From contig NC_052619.1 in assembly GCF_016545825.1 (NCBI RefSeq), positions 54,238,933-54,302,932 on the forward strand: a stretch of 64,000 nt of DNA, read 5' to 3'. The notes under the pieces were generated by a model. The model saw only the letters and a list, made by a program, of their open reading frames with translations, searched no databases and was not told where the DNA came from. This stretch comes from Eucalyptus grandis. Its lineage: Eukaryota > Streptophyta > Magnoliopsida > Myrtales > Myrtaceae. Shown here piece after piece: positions 22,913 through 35,175 of the stretch. The position numbers were made by a program, and so were the translations under genes. Positions within the stretch are counted from its first letter, which is position 1. Every line of letters starts with the position of its first letter.

Positions 22913-25900
22913 TTAACTGAAGTTGCTCTTGGCATCAGAGTCTGAAGGCAGCCTCAATGTAGAAGCAGAAGGATTCCTAGAAAGCATAAGATTTCCTTTG
23001 ACATCTTCACCTCCATATTCCTTCAATCGTGCATCCTTGACAATTTTGCACGATCCCCATGTCTCAGCCATTAATCCCACGCCATAGTAGACTAAATGGT
23101 CCGAGAGGCTGTTACCAGTTACCGATCTGCAGAGACGCACTCTCATCAGTCGTCCACATATATCCCTGGTAACAAAGGACTGACATTCTCTAGAACAAGC
23201 TGGCCTGTCACATGACTATTGTGTCCAGCATGACAAATCCACAAACTAATTGCTTGAACAAGTAGCCACAGCCAAAACTACCTCATTACCTGCTACATGA
23301 TGGGTCTTCCAGAGCAATCACAAACTTTCTCAACTTGATAAACCAGACTACCAAATCCTATATTATAGAGCCATACCTACAACAAAGGGAACATTCCAAT
23401 TACATGTGAACATTGACGTCGAAAAGATTATGAGTAGCCACCAGAGAAGCAGGTGGAATCAAATCATTTTCGCATTATCTCACATCAATATGTTTATCCG
23501 TGACTGTCTTTGAGCTAGTCGCCAATGATCACAAGCACTAGTAGACAAACAATAATTAAATTGTGTATGATTGCACAAAGCTTCAGACTAGGTTAAGACT
23601 AGGTTATCAGCCATCAGGAAGGAGAGAGAGTATATAGCAAACATTATTACGCATCTTAAACTTTAAAATCAGTATGAAAAAACTCATGATGGCTCTTGCA
23701 GGAATGAGAATTACTCAAATATTTCTGAAAAGTCATGAGCACTACGGACTACCCTGCTTTGCTATGAAGATGAAAAAACAAAACAGTTAATTTTTATAAG
23801 CTGAAAAAGAGAGTACATACATCGTCAGAAGAAAAGAGACTTTGGTTAGATAGGTTGGAAGAAATCCAAAGCAAACGTTGAAGTCAGTCAGTGACAACTT
23901 CCCATAATTTAGATGATATCCCATTAAGATCAAAGCCTTACCTCTCTAGGGAAGTGATGGTAAGTCTTCTGTGGGAACCGAGAATAGTATGGAGGTAAAT
24001 GAGGCACAATATCATGTCCATTAGTAATACGTATTGTATTTGGCACATGGTCACTGTAGCAAGATGCAAACACTGCATTGCCAATACGAGGTTGTCCAAA
24101 TGTTAAAACCTGAACATTCTGTGCTTCATGATTGACCTGGAAATGACGTGTCCCCAGTTATATAAGTAGATCAGACGAATACTGGTCTGGAAAAAAACAG
24201 CTTCAGCACACAAAATTAGACAGCCAAATAACTTGAATGTTAATATGTCAATGGCACTGTCAGGATGGGCGAAAAAACAGTGGATCCAAAACCATATATC
24301 ACATTTCACATACAATGGTGAACGAAGCCCTTTCTCTCCATGAGGTTTGAAGGTCTAGTGTTGCCCTGTCAAGTTCCCATCCACAATTTCCCCAACACCA
24401 AACCCGACACCCACAATAAAACCAACTCCACCCTCAGCTTCAAGAAAAGATGTTAACAATATGGAATAGTGGGATTGGGGTGAATTCACAATCGAGGCGC
24501 ATTTACATGCTGCCACAAGAAGCAATTGGATGCTGGTGGCGTGAGCCACATTCTGCTAATAGCATAAACAAAAAATTCCAGGTTCATGGTGAAAATGCCC
24601 CTTGAACTCCAAAACTTACAGTCATAAATAGCAAAGGAGAAACTAAAGAAAAAAAGAAGGGCCACAACGCATGGGCATGCTGTCACAATCGAATATAGAA
24701 CAATTTTCAGCAAGAAACCAGAAAGCAAAAGTAAAATTTTAAAATCATTTGTGTTAGGACAAAATGTTATGCTTGCTACTAGTACTTCAAGAAAAGGTAT
24801 AGTCTAAAGTTTATGCAACCTATGATTCTATCATAAGCCACTTGAATGTTTGACTCTAAAAAAATCACCACTTGTCATGGAGAGAGAACAATGGGACATG
24901 ACTTTGGGATGGGTACTATTTCTGGTACCAGCTCCGCAACAGGTGCCTAGAAAAGTACACTAGACCACTCTATTTGACAAAGCTGAGACAAAAGGTATGA
25001 TTTGGACATCTTAGAATTGTCTCTAGCCCAGTGGTCTGACCAAAGAGGAGCTGCTTCATTTGACTAGGGAGAGACAGTCAGCAACAGTGCACGAAACACA
25101 TATAATCTATTTAAAATGCATTAGCATTGTCAGATTGCATGACATAAAATTTGAGCTTCAAGTGCCTAAAAAAGTTATATGTCAAGGCTATAAACATATC
25201 AACAATCCCATAAAGTTTCCAGCAAGTGAAATTTGTAAGGAATAGTTGGATGTCTTTACCCACCACATTTAAGTAATCAACCAACTCGAAGCTACAAAGC
25301 TTAATGTATGACTCAATTCACATAACTAGATACTTCGATAATTGGTGGTTTGCATAAAGACTGTGTGCACCCCATTCTGCTTGTGTTATGTCTATGGATT
25401 GATCTAACAAAAACATAATAAAACAAGATGCTATGTATGACGAATTGTAAATACAAATATGAGAGCCATAGAATGTTCAAGATCCAGTTTAAGAGTCTAG
25501 AAACTTCAAGGTAGAGTTGGAAGAATTCCAGATAACTCCTAACAGACCAAAACTGAATAGTTGAAAGAACACAATAGAAAAGAAACAAATAAAATTCACA
25601 AGTCCCAGGCATAACAGTTTTTCAATTTATCTTACCACAAGATCGAGTCCGCAAAAAGATGCCATAGCCCCTCCCATAGAATGTCCTGTCACCATGACGT
25701 TGATGTCTCCATATAAATCCTTGGCTCTTGTAACAGCATCCAAAATACCAGGTCGAATTGTCGTATTGTGATAAGCAAAATAAAATCCATGATGAACCTA
25801 AGCAATAATCAATAGAGTAAGACTGTAACTCAATCCAAATCAGAAGCATCCACAGGTTGTGAGAGGCTTATCATCTCTAGAACTCACCATAGCACCAGGC

Positions 25901-27765
25901 ATGCCAGGGTAATTTATGTCAAGCTGTTTCCAGTAGAGATCTTCAACCCAATTTTGTATGCTGTAGACATAAATAGAAGCAATCACTAACTAAAAAGCTC
26001 GAATTATAAAGAGACGTGACAGAATTTTTCACAGAACAAAATTAGTGAAATATGTGATCTCCTCGTGACTCCATCTGAAATTACAAGAAAGTAACTTCCG
26101 TGTCTTGGTGGAAATGATTCACCCTTTTTCTGTTCGTATGGATGGCAGTCCCATGTGCCTTGTGTAAGCATTCACTGAGGGTGCTCTTCTTAGCTTAAAT
26201 TTTGATCAAATCCTTTGCATGTCAATTGTAAGGGGAGGAATTGCAAAAGTTAACATGCATACCTATGTTCTTGGGTACCTCTGAAAGCTATAACCATAGC
26301 ATTAAGGTCCTTGGCCACCCCAACATATGCCTATATATATATAAAATAGTTTAGAAATAGAGACAAGCAATTAGATGCAATTCAAACATATAGGCATCAC
26401 AAGCATCCAATTGATAGGCCACCGTAAAACGATTTATATACCTGTAAGCAGTGCTGAACGTCAACTATTAGTTCTATGACTTCAAATCCCTGCTTTCATA
26501 TCAAAAAGGCATTAATAACCAGTTCAGAAGCTCATAAGACGAGGCAGCATATGCCCACAAAATCTCATCTTGAAAAATTGGGTATTCAGTACTAAAGATC
26601 CATTCTTAATGCAACCTTAGCAACGATGCTACATTAAAAAGTAGTCAAATTACCTTGGTCTTTCCATCACATCTAGGACATGTCCAACTAAAAAGTTCTG
26701 TCAAATCTGACATGTAAACCTGCAATAAAAAGCTTTGCATTAATTTACAATTGTATTGTATTGAAATGGTGAAACCTGATGTGTAATGAGAAGTTCTAGG
26801 CAAATGCGAAATTTTTTTTAAAGAACACTTACAGCTGATGCATACTCCACCAATATCGTGGCAAGAGTGTGATTGTAAATAGCTTTATGAGCCCTGGACC
26901 TCACTTTAAGCTCTGCATTTACCAGTAGATAAAATTTTGGATTGAAATGCGGTCACACTCATTCAATCACAAGCAATGAATCAAGTTTCTTATGACTCTA
27001 ACAAGCTATTATGACAAATCAAGTGAGGGGAACACTTTAAGGAAACATCAACTCGAAACAACATTCAGTATATCTTCGCAGTCCTTCTTCGTGAATTGAA
27101 GAAGTATTTACAAAATCCAATGTGATCAAGGGGGAATACATAAACAACATAACGCTCCACTTTCCCACAAAGCTACTCCATGAAAACCTATCGGCTACAG
27201 TCCATAACCGAACACAAGCTGAATAGCCAATGTTCAATCACTCTTAAGATGGTCAACATATTTTTTTCTCCAAAGTAGAAACAGCAGAGTGAGATTTGCA
27301 TCGAACAAATATAAGGAAATTCAATCAATCTGACGCTATTCCAGGCGTGGCATTGATCCAACTTGGTCATCTAAGGGCTTAACAGAACCAACCAAATACA
27401 ACTCAACGCTCGTCCTTTATATGCTTTGAAAACACCCAATTGTACACCAGAGGGATCACATGGCTATAGTTTTGCCCCATTCAATCAGATACTCCAGCTC
27501 CACGACGCAGTCAACGATTTCCCAACCCTGAAATGCCTAATTCCTTAAATTCACAATACAAATCTCGCTGTCCGTGCTCAGAAACCGACGTACTCAATCC
27601 TAGCGCCTGTCTATCTGCGCCTTCTCACAATCAAAACTCCCCATCGCAGAATCAGAGCAGTTAACTGATGCGCGAACGCGAATTGCAATTACCTTTCGCC
27701 CCACTTGCGGCAACCAAGCACGTCAGAACAACCATCGCCCTCAACCACGACCCGCTCCGCTCCAT
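22913..27765 (-). pseudogene. Class-3 (alpha/beta-hydrolase) lipase, copy A, with 2-bp deletion in exon 9
   Basis: Ten exons fit the minus strand: 27765-27693, 26912-26833, 26719-26654, 26489-26442, 26330-26263, 25960-25888, 25797-25636, 24136-23942, 23376-23290 and 23126-22913. The N-terminus is a signal peptide (MERSGSWLRAMVVLTCLV). FRGTQEHS and IQNWVEDLYW precede the nucleophile elbow GHSMGGAMASF in exon 7; NGHDIVP in exon 8 carries the likely acid. The plan resembles the Arabidopsis At5g18640-type triacylglycerol lipase family, secreted or in the endomembrane system. Exon 9 reads GGAAGAC where copy B has GGAGAAGAC. The shift gives a stop a few codons on, about 282 residues instead of 355, and loses exon 10 with DHLVYYG, the likely catalytic histidine. 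Everything else is intact, so it is either a recent pseudogene or an assembly error. Confidence 0.85.
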
Positions 27766-28320
27766 ATCCTGCAACAGAAAACGGATCCGACAGCGTCGTC
27801 AAGAAAAGAGAAAAAAAAAAAACACGTCAAAAAAAAAAAAAAAAAAAACTCCAATCTCCGCACCTTCATGTACGCAATCAATCACGCGCGATCAAAACGG
27901 CTCGGATGGCCCGGCGAGATAGAGAGAGAGAGAGATCGCGAGATTCTCGTCCGCGTCGCTCGAATTCGAAACTCGATTCTGGTCTGTCGCGGCGTCGTCC
28001 GTGGACTTTTATTATGGCGATTGAGAGCCGCAGCGACTTGTCGGGGGGCGAAGGGAAGCGGAGGACGACGACGAAGTTACGCATCTTTCCTGATTTGCCC
28101 TCGGGATCTTCTTCTGGTGGCGGGCATATTCGGTGTCCGCGTTCGGTGATTCGTCGGTCGCGCGAGGGCAAGGAAGGAAGTTCGTCTGAAATCGGGGGCG
28201 TGGAGAATGACCGCGCGGCCGATTTCTTCTGCTTTCGGACAAATTTGGGGTTTACCATCTTTCTTCTTTTGGAGCTTCCGTATGATTTCTCCACGTCAGC
28301 ACTTTGACTCGCGGCTTGGT
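27766..28320 (-). promoter_or_regulatory. Likely lipase 5' leader and promoter side
   Basis: This is the stretch immediately upstream of the lipase start codon at 27765. It is GC-richer than the surroundings, with an A/T run at 27,808-27,848 and a GA repeat at 27,919-27,933, as is common in plant 5' leaders. Long open frames on both strands here are low-complexity, Arg/Ser-rich and without recognisable domains. The assignment rests on position and composition only; no TATA box was identified with confidence. Confidence 0.4.
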
Positions 28321-28789
28321 TCAAACTAGAATATTCCCAAAAAATACACTGAAATTAATGTTAATATTCGTGGAGGTATATGAAAACGCAAGTACTACTT
28401 CGGACGATTATTTTCGAATTTAAGCTAGAATCAATCTAATGACTCGAATCATTCAAATTTGAAAAGAATGTAATTAAACTTGAGCAATTAGCGAGCAGAT
28501 CTTGATCATAAATCACGGAATCATTTCTCTTTTTTTGAAAGAGAGTTGAAGAGGGTGACTTGCCGTAAGTATTAATTTTTATGTTCTCGTTGTACTTACG
28601 TTGATTTTTTTCTCTATAATAATATGACTTCCATTGCTAATCGAAAGATGGATAATAAGAGTTTCCAAAGTCGAGACATAAAATCGACTAAAAGGAATGG
28701 AAGGTTTGAAAATCCATGGAGGCGGAAGGGAGCTTATTTCGTGGGTCTTTGCAACCCAATTCGCAACCTAGTTAGTTTCTCTGGTCTTA

Positions 28790-29070
28790 AAGATGACATT
28801 AACATTTGGCAGCTGGCCCAAGAGAGATCCACACGATCATTGATAACGACCGAACAATCCATGGAGCTTCCATCTGACCCTCCAAGCATTCCACCGCTGA
28901 TAGATTGTCTGAGGAAAGTTCAATGCCTTGTGCTCCTGCAGCTCGCGTCTCTTTCGGTTTCCACGACAAGGGTGGCATCAGCATGGGTTTCCTCAATGAA
29001 GCCATCCGTGATGAGGCCATGGTTGTTCCTCCAAATTCCCGCGATCGAGCCGACCAAGGATGAGCGGCTT
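28790..29070 (-). mobile_element. Possible LINE RNase H scrap
   Basis: A minus-strand frame reads ...ELSSDNLSAVECLEGQMEAP WIVRSL..., which resembles the middle of plant LINE RNase H (RVT_3) domains, where an acidic SDN is followed by a conserved W. Flanking frames are broken and no other LINE domain is adjacent. The open frame on the plus strand over the same bases has no recognisable features. Confidence 0.35.
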
Positions 29071-29073
29071 TAA

Positions 29074-29380
29074 TTTGGGCCTGTTTGTTTGTACGAAACA
29101 TTTTTTTCTGTTTTTGTTCCTGGAACAAAAAAGGAACATAAACGCATTTGGATGCTTCCTTTTTTCTTTTTTTCTCATAAACAAAAGGAAACGAAATAAG
29201 AAACAACAAAAAGTTGTTTCCACGTTAATTTTTGGCCGAGGCCGCGCGACCGGCCAAAAAGAAGAAAAAAGAAAAAAGGAAAAATAAAATAAAATTATTA
29301 AAAAATAAAATATTTATACAAATTTACCAAATGTGTTTCCGTTTATTCTTTTTGTTCAAAAATTTCTCCGGAATGTAAAT
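29074..29380. mobile_element. MITE-like element with GTTCC..GAACAAAAA ends
   Basis: The left end ('gtttttgttcctggaacaaaa') and the inverted right end ('ttccggagaaatttttgaac' when reverse-complemented) are similar, with an A-rich centre and a short GC-rich core 'ggccgaggccgcgcgaccggcc'. A related right half with the same end occurs at about 35,080-35,170. No coding capacity was seen. Exact borders and target duplication were not resolved. Confidence 0.5.
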
Positions 29381-29559
29381 ACTTTTTTTAGTGAGGGAGT
29401 CCTTTATGGGCATTCTTTCTTTCAGTGAGGGAGTCCACTGCACTAGTAATAGGTTCTTTTTTTGTTCAGCCCTTTCTCGGATTCCACTTCGATTAAAGGT
29501 TATTCGTCTATGTAAATTGCTCCATCTATGTAAATCGTAAATCAATGTGGAAGGCCCGG

Positions 29560-30705
29560 GTCACACGCATCACCGATCCTAAAGCACACCACGGATTCGA
29601 AAGTACCTTTTAGCCCACAGTTAAACACCGACGTTGATGGAGGAAGAGAAACTGAGCAATTCAATCCGATGAAGCCTTGAAGGGAGGAAGAACAAGCCGT
29701 ATGCGTTACTGTTCTTTCTTTTCCTTTTGAGAGAGAATACGCGCGGGAGAGAGAAGACGTGAATTATGATTTCAACCAACGTCTTCTCTCTCTCTCTCCT
29801 CCCTTTTATACCCCTTCTTTCCACGGGCCCTATTCCCATGGACCGGGCTTTCTGGGCCCAGCGTGGGCGGACGGGCCTTAAGCCCATCTAATAAAGCTTT
29901 CAGTTGGGTCACCAAGCTTGGAATCAAATCACCCACTTCGCATAAATGTCGGTCGGATGTTAGTTTATACTTTTTAACATAAATATACTTCTAGAATTTT
30001 GAGTTGAGTTGCTTTGTCTAAAATACATGATCTATTTATAACGTGAGTACATTTAAAATCAATCACTGCCTTAAAAATCATAGCATTATTGCCTCATAAT
30101 CGATCAATTGTATATAAGAGTGGAATGAGCATCGGGAAATTAAGACTTTACATGTAAAAGAATATGATATGAGTTCGTATCCTTGGACAAAATATCACAT
30201 ATGTACATTTTTAGAATGTAAAGAATTTGATTTTTTTTTTTCGTGTTTAGCTTATATTGATAACATAAATAAGAATATCAACGTGTGGTGCGCACTATAT
30301 TTTGTAGCTCTCGCAAATTTACATTGGTAGGGGAATATTATAAAAATGTAGCAAAATTAGTACACTAAACAAGTGGGAGTTAAGAAAAGAGCGAGATTGA
30401 AGAAAAATTACGGTGGAGAATAAATTGATCAATTCCATAGACATCAATCTTCAAGTCTTTTCCTTCATACGTAGTACAAATAAAATGAATTGTTTGTGTA
30501 ACCTAGGTCAAACTTTATAAGCACAAAATTGATTCACACGTCACTATTTTTTGAGAAGGAACAGTAGCCCACCCCCCCCTATCGTGGTAACTCAATCATA
30601 AAGAGGTCACACGATCTTTGAGGTATATGTTCATAATTTCAAATCATATCTAGAGTAATTTTTGATTGGTTAGTATTTGAGGCATTTATAACTTTTTTTC
30701 CAAAC

Positions 30706-30752
<47 letters not shown>

Positions 30753-31235
30753 GTAACTCCGAAATACCCGACGCGCGCCGGGTTTCGACCTCCCCATTCC
30801 TCGGGATCGCCCGATAAGGACTAAGCTCTAAGTACGATGATGAGTTTCAATATATCGATACTATCTACGATGATCAGTTTATACACATATAAATAGGCTG
30901 ACAGGTATTTTTCAAGCCGAACATTTATGATAAAATTAAGAATGAGTAATCGTATCACAATGATCATCCTTTTTCTTTCTTTTCGTGACCCGTCACGGCG
31001 GCGAGGCGAGGCCGAACCACCCCGCTGATCCTCGAGCCGCGGGTCCATCCCGCGCGCCGGCCAGCGCCAGCTTTGATTCCCGCGGCGGGAAACGAAATTA
31101 CATTTCCCCCCGACTCTGACTGGCGGGAAATTTTCGCACCCAGTCGCAGTTAACGAAACCGAATAAAAAAAAAAAAGCCGGAACAAAAAAGCCGAACCTA
31201 ATTAAAAATATAATAAAAGAGAAGAAGCTATTTAA
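29560..31235. other. Intergenic, AT-rich, with TA microsatellite and possible SINE
   Basis: No gene was recognised. Contents include a (TA)n tract at 30,710-30,739 followed by a T run. Just after it, 30,753-30,830 is a short GC-rich segment whose reverse complement contains GGTCGAAACCC, close to a tRNA-type B box, and would end in poly(A). This could be a minus-strand SINE, but no A box or target duplication was confirmed. The last few hundred bases form the upstream side of the ISWI fragment, with a TATA-like 'tataataaa' near 31,209. Confidence 0.4.
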
Positions 31236-31239
31236 TACA

Positions 31240-34106
31240 AAATTACGAAAAAGCGCAAACCCTCCTCCCCCTTCTCGCTTCCTCCATTTTCGGACACCGA
31301 CTCCGATCGAACGATCCGCTCCTCCGCCTCCGCCGCCCTTTTAATTCCGATCGTCGCTTCAGATTTCGATTCGGCCTCTCTCTCTCTAGAACGAGCAGCG
31401 ACGACCTCGATCGATCCGCCGATCTCCGCCGGAGGGAGGCCTTCAGCACCGATCGCAATGGCGCGGCCCTCGAGGCAGCAGGCGTCCTCCGACGAGGCCC
31501 TGTCCGACGGGTCCGAGGAGGAGGAGCAGCCGCAGCTCGACGAGCCTGTCAACGAGGAGGACGAGGAGGAGCTCGAGGCCGTCGCCCGCTCCGCCAGCTC
31601 TGCCGACGAGGACGACGCCCCCCCTCCCGCCGCCGACGACGACGCCGACGAGAATGGCGAGGCCGAGGAGGAGGACGACGACGACGACGAGGTTCGGTTG
31701 CTCGGCTGCTCCTGTTTGTTCTTTTACTGGATTAGTTGAGAATTTCGGCGTCGGATCTCTCGTTTGCTTGCTAGGGTTTGCGGGGGTCCGGTGCGGTTGT
31801 GGGTCTCTCTGGTGTTTTGCGCTAGGAAGTGGATTTGTGCTTCGTATTTGAATGCGAGTTTTTCTAGAAGTTGTAGAATGAGCGTTGGATTTCGACCGAG
31901 GATGTTGAGTTAGGACACTCGAGACAAGTTTCTAGTGGTCTCTCGTGATTCTTTTACTGCATTCGTTTCTGCAGATTGGCGCTTGCTGTATTAATCCTCC
32001 GCTTTACTATTGAATTGCGCAGAATGAACACTGATAATACAAAAGTATATACGTATAGATACATGTACTGTAAGGTTAAATTAGCACAAGAGTTGAAGCA
32101 TTTTCGAGGTGAACATGTTTCCTGCTCTTCGTTTGGGGTTTATTATTTTCTGGCATACTCTCGGTTGGATGAAGAAGAGCGGAAGTTGAGAGCGTCTCTC
32201 GCTTATAGTGAAGGCATGAAGGTGCATGCCAAAAACTATGCCTTTGAGAGGGATTTCTGTTTATTTTATTTTCTTTCTTTCTTTTTTTCCTGGTTGGTTG
32301 ATTGATTTTGCACTCCACGGCTAGAGTACTTGAGCAGAGCTGCAACTTTTCATGTTTTTAATATTCGAAGCTGATGACTCGGGTTGTTCCCTTTTATTTT
32401 AACATTTCCTTGTGAAGTTGTGATTGAAAGCTTCATCAGTCACCTCTCACCATATACAAAGTGGGAAACGATGGTGAACAGAGCTTGTCTATCTTGCTCT
32501 GCTTCTGTCTTTACATGCACATGACTTCTTAAGTTGGCAAGTGCTTCCGTACGTCTGAAATGTTGTTAGATACTTGTAACTATGACTTAGTGAGTATCAG
32601 AAGTGTTGCTGCTGCTTATTTATTTTTGCATTCTTTTTCCTCATTCGCTGCACAGGAAGATAATGGTGAAACAGAAGTTAGCAAGATGAAAAGGCCAGGA
32701 TTCGTGAAATGCAAAAGTTGAAGAAGCAGAAGATTCAGGAAATACTGGATCAGCAAAATGCCACTATTGACGCTGACTTGGTGTCTTTCCCTTCTAAAAA
32801 TGACTATTTCTTGCATTATTTCGAGTTCATGTATTGATTATGCCAGTAACATTTTCTTGTTTTTGAAATAATTTTTCGAGAATAATAAGGGAAAAGGGTG
32901 GTTGAAGTATCTTCTGCAGCAAACTGAGATTTTGCTCATTTTGCCAGAGGAAACCTGTCTGCTTCACAGAAAATCAAAGGAAGGTATCATTACCAATGAC
33001 AATTCTCTCTGTATTGTGTGCATTGCAGATACGATCTCTTGTACATATGTTCCTTTTGACAACCTGCTGAACAATTTCTACATAGGTCCTAACTTTCTTC
33101 ATACTTCATAGTTGCTTAATTGGGACTGAACGCTTTGTTTGATCCTTGATGGGCCTTTTGCCATATATTAATATTTGCCTAATGCTGGGATTCTTTAGAG
33201 GAAAGGTGCCTATGTTCCAGTGGTCTAACCTGCTAGACTTCCAGTTACATTTGGTGTTAAGGTTCCATATTCAAAGGGAATTGGGATTTGGTAACATTTA
33301 TGCAAATTAATGCTGTTCAATTGTAACCTTATATTGATTGTTCTCTTCCAGTGGACAAATAAACATCTACTCATGCTTAAAAGTGAAGAAAACATGTTTG
33401 TGAAGTTCAAGTCATCATTTCCCAGACCATTTCTGTGTTAAGCATTCATGTTTGTTCAGTGATGTTTTTCTTTGCTTAACATGTAGGGGTCATCATGAAT
33501 CTAAAATAACTGAAGAGGAAGAGGATGAAGAATGTCTTAAAGGAGGAAGAAGATGGCTTGTCTGGTACAGGAAACATGCAGCTGGTGACACAACCCTCTT
33601 GTAATCTCTCTCTCTCTCTGGTTTGATTGAAAGAAGGATGGTCTTTCCTGCTCATATCTCTGCTGTACCCCTGCTTTGACTTGGAGAAGCTGTAATGTTT
33701 GCTGCAATTTCACAACGCTAAATAATGTGGGATTGTAAATGTTCCTGGTGTTGACATGATTCCTTATCACTAACAATTATAATACTCCAAGTACTTTGGT
33801 GTTGACTAAGTAGATATTTTTGACATCCCTTCCCGGCCCTTGTCTAGGCGGGAACCTCTTGCACTGGGGACACCCTTTATTGTATTGTTGTCTTTCTCCA
33901 GAGAGATTCTGTTTTGCTCTGATTTATGCAATTATCTTGGCAACAGGATATCACCAGCAAATATAAGTTAACTGCTTTCTTAAGTTCTATTTGTATGCTT
34001 TTTTGCAGGTATACAAGGGAAGATGAGGGATTACTAGCTTGCTGGATTGAATTGGCTCATAAGATTGTATGAGAATGGCATTAACGGAAGACTTGCAGAT
34101 GAAATG
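31240..34106 (+). pseudogene. 5' fragment of an ISWI chromatin-remodelling ATPase gene (CHR11/CHR17-like)
   Basis: Exons at 31458-31691, 32656-32780, 32881-32983, 33487-33600 and 34009-34106 have proper GT-AG borders. They encode the N-terminus of plant ISWI: an acidic start (EEEDDDDDE), then MQKLKKQKIQE, NNKGKGWLKYLLQQTE, KITEEEEDEE, and the first ATPase-domain residues ending ...LADEM just before motif I. Everything after that exon is missing, so the helicase core, HAND, SANT and SLIDE domains are gone. Each of exons 2, 3 and 4 has a one-base indel, and exon 5 has CAG changed to TAG (DYQLAG reads DY-stop-LAG). Upstream GC-rich leader with CT repeats and introns are retained, so it arose by DNA duplication and not retroposition. 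It is clearly non-coding today. Confidence 0.9.
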
Positions 34107-34139
34107 GTAGGTCACGGGCTGCAGCATTTAGATGTGTGC

Positions 34140-34620
34140 ATTCTGGAAGCTGGAAAGGCTAGAAGATGCAGAGCTTAGAGAAAATTTGCTAATAGAAATT
34201 CCAATGACATCTTGGAGATATTCATCTTGTAAGATCTTGAAATTGACATGTGCTGAGATAACCAATTATCGAGGCTCCCAGAAAGTCTTATATGTCTGCA
34301 ATATTCATACCGAGTTGATGATGGCATTTCTGGTTTCTCCAACTTGAAAAGCTTGAGAGATTTGTCCTGGGAAAGCCAATATCTCTCCAGTTGACTAGGA
34401 ACTTGAAAATATTATGGAAGATTCTGTACCCGGTGGATTGGTAGGTTAAACAGACTGGAGTCATTAAAGTTGTCCTCTTCAATAATGACCACCTTATCAC
34501 TAGATATTCCATAACTTTCTCATCTCTAGAGAGTTGAACTCTGTCGTGAATGTCTGCAGTGCAGTGCTTCCTGAGGCTCCCCTCAAGTTTACCGTCCATA
34601 TGTATTAGACATTTGCTATC
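34140..34620 (+). pseudogene. TNL C-terminal LRR remnant joined to the ISWI fragment
   Basis: About 30 bp after the ISWI exon donor, the sequence changes to LRR-like coding debris. 'LRILKLT'-type and 'RWIGRLNRLESLKLSSSIMT' readings match the C-terminal scraps at 20,745 and 59,680 (VRLNKMESLTLSSAVVTT). Frames are interrupted by several stops. It belongs to the same degenerate TNL subfamily as the remnants at 19.8 and 58.7 kb, without NB-ARC or TIR. Confidence 0.7.
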
Positions 34621-34737
34621 GGTGCGTACACTAACATGGAAACACTCCAAAAACCTTGAAGAAACTGTTCCCGAAGAACTTTGGTTGCAATTTTGTATTG
34701 TGCATGAAATACAAACGAGAATCAAAGCCTTGAAAAT

Positions 34738-35175
34738 CTCTTCTCTCTCTTCTTCTTCTCTTTTTCTTTTCTTCTTTTTCTTCTTCTTTTCTTTGGAGAA
34801 TCTTAAAACTTTGGGCGAGGCCGAGCGTTAAACGAGGCTCGGGCTCCACTGACTGGCTCAAATGGCGAGGCTCGGGCTCGACTGAGTCGGCGTGGCCGCG
34901 CGCGGCGCTGGCCTCGCCGGATCTGGCGAGCCCGAAGAAACTAATGGCTCGGCCTTTCATTTACATCATCGTGATCGGTGGAAAAAGAAAAAAATAAAAA
35001 GAAAGGAAAAATAAAAAATAATAAAAAATGTTTAAAAAATTAAAAGAAACAAAAAAATAATAAAATTTAACGGTGTTTTTGTTCATTTTTTATTCCTGAC
35101 CAAACGTTACAAACGCGTTAACTTTTGTTCAAAAATTGTTCCGGACAATTTTTTTATCTTCTAAATCCAGCAACT
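34738..35175. mobile_element. Decayed MITE-like segment with CT tract and GC-rich core
   Basis: A CT-rich tract (34,738-34,797) leads into a GC-rich core of repeated 'gcgaggctcgg' motifs (34,815-34,940), then an A-rich arm. The right end 'aacttttgttcaaaaattgttccgg' matches the element at 29.1-29.4 kb. The core resembles that of the MITE at 43.4-43.7 kb. No coding capacity was seen and the borders are approximate. Confidence 0.45.

Noticed and set aside
27705..28307. 200-codon plus-strand frame and overlapping minus-strand frame upstream of the lipase
   Set aside because: They are low-complexity Arg/Ser/Lys-rich translations of the GC-rich lipase leader, with no recognisable motif.
28624..29073. 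149-codon plus-strand open frame
   Set aside because: No motif was recognised, and the opposite strand shows a LINE RNase H-like scrap that explains the sequence better.
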